DNA from: Candidatus Galligastranaerophilus gallistercoris
GTDB lineage: Bacteria > Cyanobacteriota > Vampirovibrionia > Gastranaerophilales > Gastranaerophilaceae
Direction: 5' to 3'
DNA length: 14,277 bases
Assembly (NCBI GenBank): GCA_018710795.1
Contig: DVJH01000169.1
Location: 1 to 14,277 of the forward strand
In this document: positions 1-5,929 of the stretch, piece by piece
Layout of the letters: each line of letters begins with the position of its first letter
Position numbering within the stretch: position 1 is the stretch's first letter
Notes under the pieces: model-generated
Databases searched by the model: none
What the model was told of the DNA's origin: nothing
Seen by the model: the letters and a program-made list of their open reading frames with translations, nothing else
Program-made: the position numbers and the translations under genes

Positions 1-91
1 TAAAAGATTTATAATTTTTTAAAAAAGGCAATTTTTGACTCCAAAATGTTTTTATTTTCTTATAAGGAAGTAATCGGAGTTATATTTATTT

Positions 92-277
92 ATGGAAATC
101 GGCGGAATAAGGCTTTTTGGCGGGAATGAAGAATATAATCATTCCGACAAAGTAAGCGGATTTAAAAATCCTAAAGATGCAGAGTTTATTTTTAAATTTG
201 AACCCGAAGCATTCGGCGGCAAAACAAGCGAAAATTATCACAACCAATCCGTTTTTATATCCGATTGGGACGCATAA
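92..277 (+). CDS. Hypothetical small protein, 61 aa
   Basis: I do not recognise this protein. It is 61 residues, acidic and aromatic-rich, with two Phe-Gly-Gly motifs (LFGG near residue 9 and AFGG near residue 41) and no signal peptide, membrane helix or cysteine. A GGAG sits 12 bases before the ATG, somewhat far; an AAGGAAG lies further upstream. The stop codon is followed within two bases by the stem of a terminator shared with the convergent ribosomal operon, which favours a real gene. An upstream TTGACT at 35-40 has no well-spaced -10 box. It could be a small intact gene, a remnant of a longer one, or a chance ORF; codon use looks like that of its neighbours. Confidence 0.45.
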   Translation: MEIGGIRLFGGNEEYNHSDKVSGFKNPKDAEFIFKFEPEAFGGKTSENYHNQSVFISDWDA

Positions 278-278
278 A

Positions 279-307
279 AAAATTGCCCCCTAAAAGGAGG
301 CAATTTT
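279..307 (-). terminator. Rho-independent terminator after rplR, shared with the convergent small gene
   Basis: Two 12-base arms (279-290 and 296-307) flank a 5-base loop. Read on the minus strand all 12 positions pair, with one T-G wobble, and the 3' side runs into seven T residues. Read on the plus strand the wobble becomes a C-A mismatch, so the hairpin is better suited to stopping the ribosomal operon but can probably work both ways. It starts 16 bases after the rplR stop. Confidence 0.85.
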
Positions 308-323
308 AGAATTTTTAAAAGAA

Positions 324-692
324 TTAGAAGTTAAGCCCTGCTTCTCTTGCAGCATCTGCAAGAGCTTGAACTCTGCCATGGAATAAAAAGCCGCCGCGGT
401 CAAATACAACGTCTTTAATTCCTTTTTCGATTGCTTTTTTTGCGATATCTTCGCCAACCAATTTGGCAGCTTCAATGTTTCCGCCGTGGGGCAATTTTGA
501 AGCAAGCTCTTTGGATTTTGTTGACGATGCAACAAGTGTTGCACCTTTTGTATCATCAATAATCTGAGCATAGATATGCTTTAAACTTCTATAAACAGCC
601 AATCTCGGGCAATCGGACGTGCCCTGGATTTTTGTTCTTACTCTTTGATGTCTTTTTTGTGTTTGTGCTTTTTTGTTAATAACTTTTATCAT
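324..692 (-). CDS. rplR: 50S ribosomal protein L18 (uL18)
   Basis: L18 binds 5S rRNA and, with L5, attaches it to the central protuberance of the large subunit. The 122-residue protein has the family pattern: a basic N-terminal tail (about 1-25), then PRLAVYRS and the HIYAQIIDD strand, then the GxxAKKAIEKGI helix and VVFDRGGFLFHGRVQALADAAREAGL, ending in the usual short GLNF. The start ATG follows an AAAGGAAG site. It is the last gene of the cluster: a terminator follows and the next ORF is on the opposite strand, whereas rpsE normally comes next. A bulged hairpin lies upstream of the ribosome binding site. Confidence 0.97.
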   Translation of the reverse strand: MIKVINKKAQTQKRHQRVRTKIQGTSDCPRLAVYRSLKHIYAQIIDDTKGATLVASSTKSKELASKLPHGGNIEAAKLVGEDIAKKAIEKGIKDVVFDRGGFLFHGRVQALADAAREAGLNF

Positions 693-711
693 TTTTTCTT
701 CCTTTCACCTC

Positions 712-736
712 AACCTAACTTGTATTAACAAGGGTT
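712..736 (-). promoter_or_regulatory. Bulged hairpin ahead of rplR
   Basis: In the 61-base rplF-rplR gap the minus strand can form an inner CTTGT/ACAAG stem with a 4-base loop and an outer AACC/GGTT stem, separated by a 3-base bulge on one side. It sits just before the rplR ribosome binding site. It resembles in layout the hairpin before rpsH. A role in translational control is only inference. Confidence 0.3.
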
Positions 737-753
737 TATATAGGCTTTAATTT

Positions 754-1293
754 TTATTTTTTACCTGTTTTACCTGCTTTGCGTCTTACGTATTCGCCTT
801 CATATCTGATACCTTTACCTTTGTATACTTCAGGTTCACGTTTAGATCTGATTAAGGCTGCAACGTCGCCTACCAATTGTTTGTTTGAGCCTGAAACCGT
901 GATTTTTGTATTGGCTTCAACCGCAATTTGAATACCTTTGGGAGGCTCAATCACAATCGGGTGAGAATAGCCCAGTTGAAGATTAATTGCGCTGCCCTGC
1001 ATTGAGGCTCTGTAGCCGACGCCTTGAATTTCAAGTTTCTTTTCAAATCCGTCTTTAACGCCTTTAATTACATTTGCAACCAAGGTTCTTGAAAGACCGT
1101 GCAATGAACGTGATTTTCTGTCATCGTTTAATCTTGTTAAAACAACATGATTATCAACAAATTCAACTTTGATTTCTTCTCTGATTGTAACCGATTCTGT
1201 ACCTTTAGGGCCTTTTGCGGTAACGGTGTTATCCGAAACCGTAACTTCAACGCCTTGAGGAATTTCTACCGGTAATTTACCGATTCTTGACAT
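754..1293 (-). CDS. rplF: 50S ribosomal protein L6 (uL6)
   Basis: L6 lies near the sarcin-ricin loop and the elongation-factor site of the 50S subunit and binds 23S rRNA domain VI. It has 179 residues, the usual length. It shows the duplicated L6 fold: first half from MSRIGKLPVEIPQGV to about residue 80 with HGLSRTLVANVIKGV, second half with KKLEIQGVGYRA, LGYSHPI and the C-terminal KGKGIRYEGEYVRRKAGK signature. An AAAAGGAG site lies nine bases before the ATG. The 331-base gap separating it from rpsH is abnormal for this operon and holds a repeat-like insert, so transcription from rpsH must cross it. Confidence 0.98.
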   Translation of the reverse strand: MSRIGKLPVEIPQGVEVTVSDNTVTAKGPKGTESVTIREEIKVEFVDNHVVLTRLNDDRKSRSLHGLSRTLVANVIKGVKDGFEKKLEIQGVGYRASMQGSAINLQLGYSHPIVIEPPKGIQIAVEANTKITVSGSNKQLVGDVAALIRSKREPEVYKGKGIRYEGEYVRRKAGKTGKK

Positions 1294-1341
1294 AGATTTT
1301 TCTCCTTTTGCTTTTATTTTTGTACTTTTAAGCGGGAACGC

Positions 1342-1359
1342 ATCGTAACCATTTACGAT
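1342..1359 (-). repeat. Small inverted repeat before rplF
   Basis: ATCGTAA and TTACGAT (7 bp) flank a 4-base loop in the part of the rpsH-rplF gap nearest rplF. It has no T-run, so it is not an obvious terminator. GGG/CCC triplets outside it could add a weak outer stem. A processing or stability hairpin in the mRNA is possible. Confidence 0.4.
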
Positions 1360-1404
1360 TTAACCCTTTAGTTGTTTGAAATTTCCTGAAAGCTCTAATC
1401 TTTG

Positions 1405-1626
1405 AACTTCGCTTCATAAAACCTTTTGGTTTTATTTCGCTCCGTCAGATTATCGCTTCGGCGCACTTCGCTCACTAACGTTCACTTCGTGCTGCGGAAA
1501 ATCCGCTGTCTTGGATTTTGCTTCACTCTGGGCTTGTATTTCGCTTTCACTGTCGTTTTCGCTCAATTTGTCCTCGCTACCGCGTGCCTTCGCCCTTTCA
1601 GGGCTTCGCACTCCGCAAAATCCGCT
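1405..1626. repeat. TCGC-rich repeat-like insert in the rpsH-rplF gap
   Basis: About 220 bases unlike the surrounding DNA: richer in G and C, poor in stop codons, and containing nine TCGC tetramers (GCGA on the minus strand), mostly inside TTCGC words. It holds three hairpins: 1416-1435 (8-bp stem, 4-base loop), 1494-1506 (GCGGA-AAA-TCCGC) and 1592-1604 (GCCCT-TTC-AGGGC). A 10-base direct repeat, AAAATCCGCT, occurs at 1498-1507 and 1617-1626; the second copy overlaps two bases of the rpsH stop codon. No transposase-like ORF is present, so it may be a small non-autonomous or REP-like intergenic element. With one copy visible, family membership and boundaries are inferred. Confidence 0.5.
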
Positions 1627-2020
1627 ACCAGACGTAGCAAAGAACTTCGCCGCCGATATTTTCTTTTCTTGCGAGCTTATCGGTCATAAGACCTTTGCTT
1701 GTTGAAATAATTGCAACGCCCATACCGCCGAATACTCTCGGAAGATTTTTTGCTTTTGAATATGATCTTAAGCCGGGTGTTGAAACTCTTTGCAAACCTC
1801 TTATAACGGGTTTGTTTGAAATGTACTTAAGTTCAACGACGATAACTTTAAAACCGTCTTTTTCTTTGATTTCGTAGTTTTGAATGTATCCTTCTTCTTT
1901 CAAAATCTTAACGAGTTCGATTTTTAATTTTGAAGCGGGAATTTCAACTTCTGCATGATTTACCATATTAGCGTTTCTGATTCTTGTAAGTAAATCAGCA
2001 ATAGGATCAGTAATTGTCAT
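1625..2020 (-). CDS. rpsH: 30S ribosomal protein S8 (uS8)
   Basis: S8 binds the central domain of 16S rRNA (helix 21) and is a primary assembly protein; in E. coli it also represses the spc operon by binding its mRNA. The 131-residue product is full length: MTITDPIADLLTRIRNA at the start, YISNKPVIRGLQRVSTPGLR in the middle, LPRVFGGMGVAIISTSKGLMTD, and the invariant GGEVLCYVW end. An AAAGGAAG site lies eight bases before the ATG. It starts the second apparent transcription unit, with its own promoter and leader. The repeat-like insert begins at its TAG stop without damaging the protein. Confidence 0.98.
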   Translation of the reverse strand: MTITDPIADLLTRIRNANMVNHAEVEIPASKLKIELVKILKEEGYIQNYEIKEKDGFKVIVVELKYISNKPVIRGLQRVSTPGLRSYSKAKNLPRVFGGMGVAIISTSKGLMTDKLARKENIGGEVLCYVW

Positions 2021-2091
2021 AAAATTTCTTCCTTTCTACTTGCAAGGATAACCTTGTAGTTTAGTGGTAACAAAGCTTGAATTAACAAGCA
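2021..2091 (-). promoter_or_regulatory. Structured 5' leader of rpsH
   Basis: The inferred transcript start near 2091 gives a leader of about 70 bases. It can form a GCTTG/CAAGC hairpin (2075-2090) at its very 5' end and a second one at 2036-2059 (CAAGG/CCTTG with 4-base loop, an outer CTA/TAG pair and a 4-base bulge) immediately before the AAAGGAAG site. The position suits an autoregulatory protein-binding site, for which S8 is the known spc repressor in E. coli. I cannot show resemblance to helix 21 of 16S rRNA. Confidence 0.35.
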
Positions 2092-2097
2092 AAATTA

Positions 2098-2126
2098 ATA
2101 ATAAAACAAACAAAATTAAATGTAAA
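2098..2126 (-). promoter_or_regulatory. Promoter for rpsH-rplF-rplR
   Basis: On the minus strand TTTACA (2121-2126) and TATTAT (2098-2103) are separated by exactly 17 bases; each box matches five of six positions of the sigma-70 consensus. It lies between the terminator behind rpsN and the rpsH ribosome binding site, where a promoter would be needed if that terminator works. Confidence 0.6.
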
Positions 2127-2153
2127 TATATCGCTCAATAATAAAAACAAGAC

Positions 2154-2192
2154 TAATAAAAATGCCTTAAAAAACGTAAGGCATTTTTATTA
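2154..2192 (-). terminator. Perfect 16-bp terminator hairpin between rpsN and rpsH
   Basis: TAATAAAAATGCCTTA (2154-2169) is the exact reverse complement of 2177-2192, with a 7-base loop between. The stem has a GGC/GCC core and A/T-rich ends, so either strand ends in a T-tract. It begins 14 bases after the rpsN stop. This is a canonical intrinsic terminator or attenuator inside what is normally one continuous operon. Confidence 0.85.
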
Positions 2193-2206
2193 TATCGTAT
2201 TATATT

Positions 2207-2413
2207 TTACCATGAAGCTTTGGTTACGCCGGGCAATAAACCTCTGTGTGCAAATTCTCTTAAGTGAATTCTGCAAAGACCGAAATCTCTGTGAAAACCG
2301 TGAGGTCTGCCGCAAATTGAACAACGATTGTGAAGTCTTACTTTCGGATATTTTCCTGCTGCCGCAAGAGCTTCTCTTTTTTGTTCTTTATCTATCATAG
2401 ATTTTTTAGCCAT
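2207..2413 (-). CDS. rpsN: 30S ribosomal protein S14 (uS14), short zinc-type with CCCH ligands
   Basis: S14 sits in the head of the 30S subunit next to S3, S10 and S19. At 68 residues this is the short, zinc-binding form rather than the about 100-residue zinc-free form. The signature is RCSICGRPHGF, then FGLCRIHLREFAHRG, ending LPGVTKASW. The usual ligands are four cysteines; here they are C31, C34, C47 and H50, the codon being clearly CAC. His can replace Cys in zinc ribbons, so binding is probably kept. The AAGGAG site is well spaced. It lies 22 bases after rplE, in the usual L5-S14-S8 order, but is followed by a strong terminator. Confidence 0.97.
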   Translation of the reverse strand: MAKKSMIDKEQKREALAAAGKYPKVRLHNRCSICGRPHGFHRDFGLCRIHLREFAHRGLLPGVTKASW

Positions 2414-2435
2414 TATAAATTATCTCCTTATGACC

Positions 2436-2993
2436 TTAATGTTTTTTAAAAGGCATTCCTAAATGTTTCAACAACGCTCTTGCCATTTCATCGTTGGGAG
2501 CCGTTGTAATAATTGAAACATTCATACCTTTAACGATATCTACTTCTTCATAGTGAATTTCAGGGAAGAGCGATTGTTCTTTTAAGCCGAAAGTATAATT
2601 TCCTCTGCCGTCAAAGCTTTTGGGGGAAATTCCTCTAAAGTCTCTGATTCTGGGGAGAACAACGCAATTTAATTTTTGAAGAAAGTCATACATACGCTCT
2701 CCTCTTAAAGTAACCATTGCGCCGACCGGCATACCTTCTCTTAATTTGTATGAAGCAATTGATTTTTTAGCTTTTGTAGCAAGAGCTTTTTGTCCGGCAA
2801 TTTTTGACAACTGGTTAACGATTGACTCGGCAAGTTTTGAATTGTGGCTTGCTTCGCCAACGCCCATGTTGAGAACAATTTTATGTAATCTCGGAATTTG
2901 CATATCGTTTGATAAATTAAATTCCTTTTTTAATTCGGCTCTTACTTCGTTATAATAACGTTCTTTTAAGCTTGTTGTTTTTTTAGCTGTCAT
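2436..2993 (-). CDS. rplE: 50S ribosomal protein L5 (uL5)
   Basis: L5 binds 5S rRNA and forms bridge B1b with the 30S head, also contacting P-site tRNA. The 185-residue protein carries KIVLNMGVGEA, GQKALATKAKKSIASYKLREG, the GAMVTLRGERMYDFL helix, the LPRIRDFRGISPKSFDGRGNY loop, FPEI and the C-terminal MNVSIITTAPNDEMARALL stretch. The N-terminus (MTAKKTTSL) is a few residues longer than in E. coli. An AAGGAT site precedes the ATG. The gap to rplX is 82 bases, wider than most in the cluster, with no promoter I can defend. Confidence 0.98.
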   Translation of the reverse strand: MTAKKTTSLKERYYNEVRAELKKEFNLSNDMQIPRLHKIVLNMGVGEASHNSKLAESIVNQLSKIAGQKALATKAKKSIASYKLREGMPVGAMVTLRGERMYDFLQKLNCVVLPRIRDFRGISPKSFDGRGNYTFGLKEQSLFPEIHYEEVDIVKGMNVSIITTAPNDEMARALLKHLGMPFKKH

Positions 2994-3075
2994 AGTTTTA
3001 TCCTTCTGTTAGCCTTTGAAACTTTGCCTTAAATAAGACCTGTCAAGCTTCAATGCCCGGGCAGACCCGTTTGTA

Positions 3076-3414
3076 TTATACATCTAATGATTCGTTGCAC
3101 TTTTTGCAAACACGGACTTTTTTATCGTTTCTTGTTTCATATTTGATTCTTGTTGCCTTTTCACAAGCGGGGCAAACAACCATAAGGTTTGAAGAATCAA
3201 TCATGGCTTCAACTTTATTCAATCCGCCTTCAATCCCTGCCATAGGGTTTGCTTTTTGAGCTTTGGTAACAAGGTTAACACCTTTAACACGGACTTTGCC
3301 TTTTTGAGTGTCAACTTTATCGATGTTGCCGGTTTTGCCTTTGTCTTTACCAGACAAAACAACAACTCTGTCGCCTTTTTTTATGTGCATTGTTTTTTTT
3401 GTTTCTTTTGACAT
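3076..3414 (-). CDS. rplX: 50S ribosomal protein L24 (uL24) with zinc ribbon
   Basis: L24 is one of the two proteins that start 50S assembly in E. coli, binding the 5' part of 23S rRNA, and in the mature ribosome lies near the tunnel exit. The KOW motif is clear at about residues 11-34 (IKKGDRVVVLSGKDKGKTG). The 112-residue protein keeps a C-terminal CPAC (81-84) and CKKC (103-106) pair, a zinc-ribbon version of the domain that many bacterial L24 proteins have lost. With S14 this makes two probable zinc proteins in the cluster. An AGGA site lies about ten bases before the ATG. Confidence 0.97.
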   Translation of the reverse strand: MSKETKKTMHIKKGDRVVVLSGKDKGKTGNIDKVDTQKGKVRVKGVNLVTKAQKANPMAGIEGGLNKVEAMIDSSNLMVVCPACEKATRIKYETRNDKKVRVCKKCNESLDV

Positions 3415-3443
3415 TTTTATAATTCCTATTATTATAAATTTTC

Positions 3444-3812
3444 TTAAATAACTTCGGGAGCCAAAGAAACTATTTTCATATAGTTCTTTTCTCTCAATTC
3501 TCTTGCAACGGGTCCGAATACACGCGTGCCTCTGGGGTTGCCGTCTTTGTTGATGATAACGGCCGCATTATCGTCAAATCTGATAACCGATCCGTCGTTT
3601 CTTTTGATGTCGGCTTTTGTTCTTACGACAACAGCCGTTACAACTTCAGACTTTTTAACCGCCATATTCGGTGTAGCCTGTTTAACCGTTGCAATGATTA
3701 CATCGCCGACGCCCGCATATTTCTTGCAGGATGAACCCATAACACGAATGCACAATAATTCTTTTGCGCCCGTATTATCTGCTACTTGTAGTCTTGTTTC
3801 TTGTTGTATCAT
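3444..3812 (-). CDS. rplN: 50S ribosomal protein L14 (uL14)
   Basis: L14 lies on the interface face of the 50S subunit, contacts L19 and forms bridge B8 with 16S rRNA; it is also the docking site of the silencing factor RsfS. The length of 122 residues is canonical. Motifs include MIQQETRLQVADNTGAKEL, GVGDVIIATVKQATP, VVRTKADIKRNDGS, RFDDNAAVIIN and the GNPRGTRVFGPVARELRE segment. AAAGGT precedes the ATG. It is 59 bases after rpsQ and 29 before rplX. Confidence 0.98.
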   Translation of the reverse strand: MIQQETRLQVADNTGAKELLCIRVMGSSCKKYAGVGDVIIATVKQATPNMAVKKSEVVTAVVVRTKADIKRNDGSVIRFDDNAAVIINKDGNPRGTRVFGPVARELREKNYMKIVSLAPEVI

Positions 3813-3871
3813 TTTTATTTACCTTTATTACTTATAAAATTATTAACCCAAAAAACTTACATCGAGTTAAA

Positions 3872-4117
3872 CTATTTTTTAGCTTCAACAATTCTGTCAA
3901 GAGCCCATCTGACTTGTCCGGAGATGGGTTTGTGTTCAATAATCGTAACAACATCGCCTTCCTGACATTTGTTTTCGTTATCTCTTGCTTTATAGTTTTT
4001 TGTAGATATCATTCTTTTTTTATATTTGCTGTGCATTTTATGTTCGCTTACTTCAACAACGATGGTTTTATCCATTTTGTTGCTAACGACAATACCTTGT
4101 TTTAATTTTTTGGGCAT
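3872..4117 (-). CDS. rpsQ: 30S ribosomal protein S17 (uS17)
   Basis: S17 is a primary binder of the 5' domain of 16S rRNA and has an OB fold. The 81-residue product shows LKQGIVVSNKMDKTIVVEVSEH, the KMHSKYKKR loop, and the GDVVTIIEHKPISGQVRW signature, in which the usual E-[ST]-[RK]-P is EHKP. An AAAGGAA site lies before the ATG. It occupies the standard place between rpmC and rplN, 38 bases after rpmC. Confidence 0.97.
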   Translation of the reverse strand: MPKKLKQGIVVSNKMDKTIVVEVSEHKMHSKYKKRMISTKNYKARDNENKCQEGDVVTIIEHKPISGQVRWALDRIVEAKK

Positions 4118-4155
4118 TTTAGTTTTCCTTTTTCTTTATATATAACCTATGAAAA

Positions 4156-4353
4156 TTACGCATTAAGCTCTTTTTGTCTTAAAACGGTTTTCATTTGTGC
4201 TACTTGTTTTTTAAGATTTCTGATTTGAGCGGGATTTTCAAGAGGAGTCATTTTATTGTGTTTGATTTTTAATTGAAATAACTCTTTTTTAGCGCTCAAA
4301 ATCGCTTCTTTTAATTCTTCAATAGTCTTATCTTTAATTTCTTGAAGTTTCAT
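4156..4353 (-). CDS. rpmC: 50S ribosomal protein L29 (uL29)
   Basis: L29 is a two-helix protein at the tunnel exit, beside L23, where nascent-chain factors dock. The 65 residues give two amphipathic helices (about 6-35 and 42-62) with the family's LKEAILSAKKELFQLKIKHNKM and NPAQIRNLKKQVAQMKT segments around the central LENPAQIR turn. Its AGGTGA ribosome binding site overlaps the stop codon of rplP, suggesting translational coupling. Confidence 0.96.
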   Translation of the reverse strand: MKLQEIKDKTIEELKEAILSAKKELFQLKIKHNKMTPLENPAQIRNLKKQVAQMKTVLRQKELNA

Positions 4354-4363
4354 TTTTAATCAC

Positions 4364-4768
4364 CTATTTTTCTATTATTCTTGTTTTAATCGGTAACTTT
4401 TGGGCAGCTAATTCAAGAGCTTTAATAGCTTCTTCTCTTACGCTGTAATCAAGTTCAAAAAGCATTCTGCCGGGTTTTACAACGGCAACCCAGTATTCGG
4501 GGTTTCCTTTTCCTTTGCCCATACGGGTTTCAGCAGGTTTTTTAGTGATGGGTTTATCAGGGAAAATTTTAATCCAGACATTACCGCCACGTTTAATCTG
4601 TCTTGTCATACAACGACGTGCGGCTTCAATCTGGCGTGAAGTAATCCAAGCCGGTTCCGTTGTAGCCAAACCGTATGAACCAAACTCAAGAGTTGTACCT
4701 CTTGTTTCTGACCCTTTCATATTGCCTTTTTGTTTTTTTCTGAATTTTGTCTTTTTAGGCATTAACAT
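4364..4768 (-). CDS. rplP: 50S ribosomal protein L16 (uL16)
   Basis: L16 lies between the peptidyl-transferase centre and the central protuberance, contacts A-site tRNA and is a late assembly protein. The 134-residue protein starts MLMPKKTKFRKKQKG, as in most bacteria, and has FGSYGLATTEPAWITSRQIEAARR, the VWIKIFPDKPITKKPAETRMGKGKG loop and the PGRMLFEL strand. I chose the first of two close ATG codons because GGAG is nine bases upstream of it and the family begins ML-MPK. It follows rpsC by 29 bases. Confidence 0.98.
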   Translation of the reverse strand: MLMPKKTKFRKKQKGNMKGSETRGTTLEFGSYGLATTEPAWITSRQIEAARRCMTRQIKRGGNVWIKIFPDKPITKKPAETRMGKGKGNPEYWVAVVKPGRMLFELDYSVREEAIKALELAAQKLPIKTRIIEK

Positions 4769-4797
4769 TTTTATTTGCTCCTTAATTCAATTAAGCT

Positions 4798-5550
4798 TTA
4801 TTGTGCTTCAGTTTCTGCAGCTGCAGCTGTCTGTTCGGCACGTTTTCTTTTGGGCGCAAATCTTGCACCTTTATCTTGTGTAACTTTTTTGGTTTTAATA
4901 TTTTGATCGGCTTTTTCTCCGGGCATAAGATCGCCTTTAAATACCCAGACTTTAACGCCGATTTTGCCCATTACGGTGTCAGCTTCGGCAAAACCGTATT
5001 GAACGTCTGCTCTTAAGGTTTGAAGAGGAATTCTTCCTTCTTTAGCCCATTCGCTTCTTGCAATTTCGGCGCCGCCCAAACGTCCCGATACCATAACTTT
5101 AATACCTTGAACGCCTGCGCGCATCGTTCTTTGCATTGCCTGTTTCATTGCGCGGCGGAATGCAATACGTTTTTCCAATTGAAGAGCTATATTTTCGGCA
5201 ACCAGTTGAGCGTCAACGTCAATTCTTGCAACTTCAACAACATCTATTGAAACATTGTTATTGTTGATGAGTTTTTGAACCGCAACTCTCAAATCATCAA
5301 TTCCCTGTCCGCCTCTGCCGACGACTACGCCGGGTTTAGCCGTTACAACAGTGATATTAACGCTTTCGCCTTTTCTTTGGATATTAATTCTGCTTACACC
5401 TGCGGTGTAGAGTTTTTTCTTAACAAAGCGTCTGATTTTGGCATCTTCTGCAATATTTGCCGCATATTGTTTTCTTTTGGCAAACCATGTTGAAACCCAT
5501 GGTTCTATTATTCCTATTCTGAATCCGGTCGGATGTGTCTTTTGTCCCAA
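4798..5550 (-). CDS. rpsC: 30S ribosomal protein S3 (uS3), TTG start
   Basis: S3 forms part of the mRNA entry tunnel and helicase site with S4 and S5. The 250-residue protein opens MGQKTHPTGFRIG, has a type II KH domain around residues 38-106 with the GxxG loop GRGG in VVVGRGGQG, and the C-terminal GRLGGAEIARSEWAKEGRIPL and IGVKVWVFKGD signatures. The first codon is TTG, not ATG: GGAG lies seven bases upstream, the invariant GQKTHP follows, and no other start fits. The last about 25 residues are a basic then Ala/Glu-rich tail ending AAAAETEAQ, a variable region in this family. Confidence 0.98.
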   Translation of the reverse strand: MGQKTHPTGFRIGIIEPWVSTWFAKRKQYAANIAEDAKIRRFVKKKLYTAGVSRINIQRKGESVNITVVTAKPGVVVGRGGQGIDDLRVAVQKLINNNNVSIDVVEVARIDVDAQLVAENIALQLEKRIAFRRAMKQAMQRTMRAGVQGIKVMVSGRLGGAEIARSEWAKEGRIPLQTLRADVQYGFAEADTVMGKIGVKVWVFKGDLMPGEKADQNIKTKKVTQDKGARFAPKRKRAEQTAAAAETEAQ

Positions 5551-5568
5551 TTTTCTACTCCTGATTTC

Positions 5569-5904
5569 TTAGTTATTTGTTAATTTAACGGTTAAGTGTG
5601 ATGTTCTTTTAAACCTTTTATACATTCTGCCCTGCGCGCGGGGTCTTGCTCTTTTATATGTAACCGATTCGTCGGCATAGATTTCGGAAACTTTCAAGTT
5701 ATCCGCTCTGCCGTCGAATTTTTCCTGCGCATTAGCTACAGCAGCCGTAAGGTTTTTTTCAACAACTCTTGCAGCGAAGTAGGGCATAAATTTAAGCATT
5801 CTTAACGCTTCAGATGCCACTTTGCCTCTTATCTCGTTAATGACACGGCGAAGTTTTCTTGCCGGCATTTTGATATTCGTTTGTTTTGCTGTTGCTTGTT
5901 GCAT
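5569..5904 (-). CDS. rplV: 50S ribosomal protein L22 (uL22)
   Basis: L22 touches all domains of 23S rRNA; its long beta hairpin lines the exit tunnel near the macrolide site. The 111 residues contain MPARKLRRVINEIRGKVASEAL, the AANAQ-like AVANAQEKF helix, and the hairpin VSEIYADESVTYKRARPRAQGRMYKRFKR, with the tip RPRAQGRM intact, so no resistance-type deletion is visible. Its position 25 bases after rpsS and 18 before rpsC is standard. Confidence 0.98.
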   Translation of the reverse strand: MQQATAKQTNIKMPARKLRRVINEIRGKVASEALRMLKFMPYFAARVVEKNLTAAVANAQEKFDGRADNLKVSEIYADESVTYKRARPRAQGRMYKRFKRTSHLTVKLTNN

Positions 5905-5929
5905 TTTCCTATTCCTTTAAGTTATAAGT

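Noticed and set aside
35..66. Possible promoter TTGACT/TATAAG for the small plus-strand gene
   Set aside because: The spacer is 20 bases, too long for a confident sigma-70 promoter.
290..571. 93-aa minus-strand ORF inside rplR
   Set aside because: It is another frame of the well-supported L18 gene and runs into the terminator region.
1426..1705. Two overlapping plus-strand ORFs (64 and 87 aa) across the rpsH-rplF gap
   Set aside because: They are open only because the TCGC-rich insert has few stops; they run into rpsH antisense, have no ribosome binding site and low-complexity products.
3054..3063. Perfect palindrome TGCCCGGGCA before rplE
   Set aside because: With no loop it gives only a short stem in RNA, there is no T-run, and a single 10-base palindrome can occur by chance.
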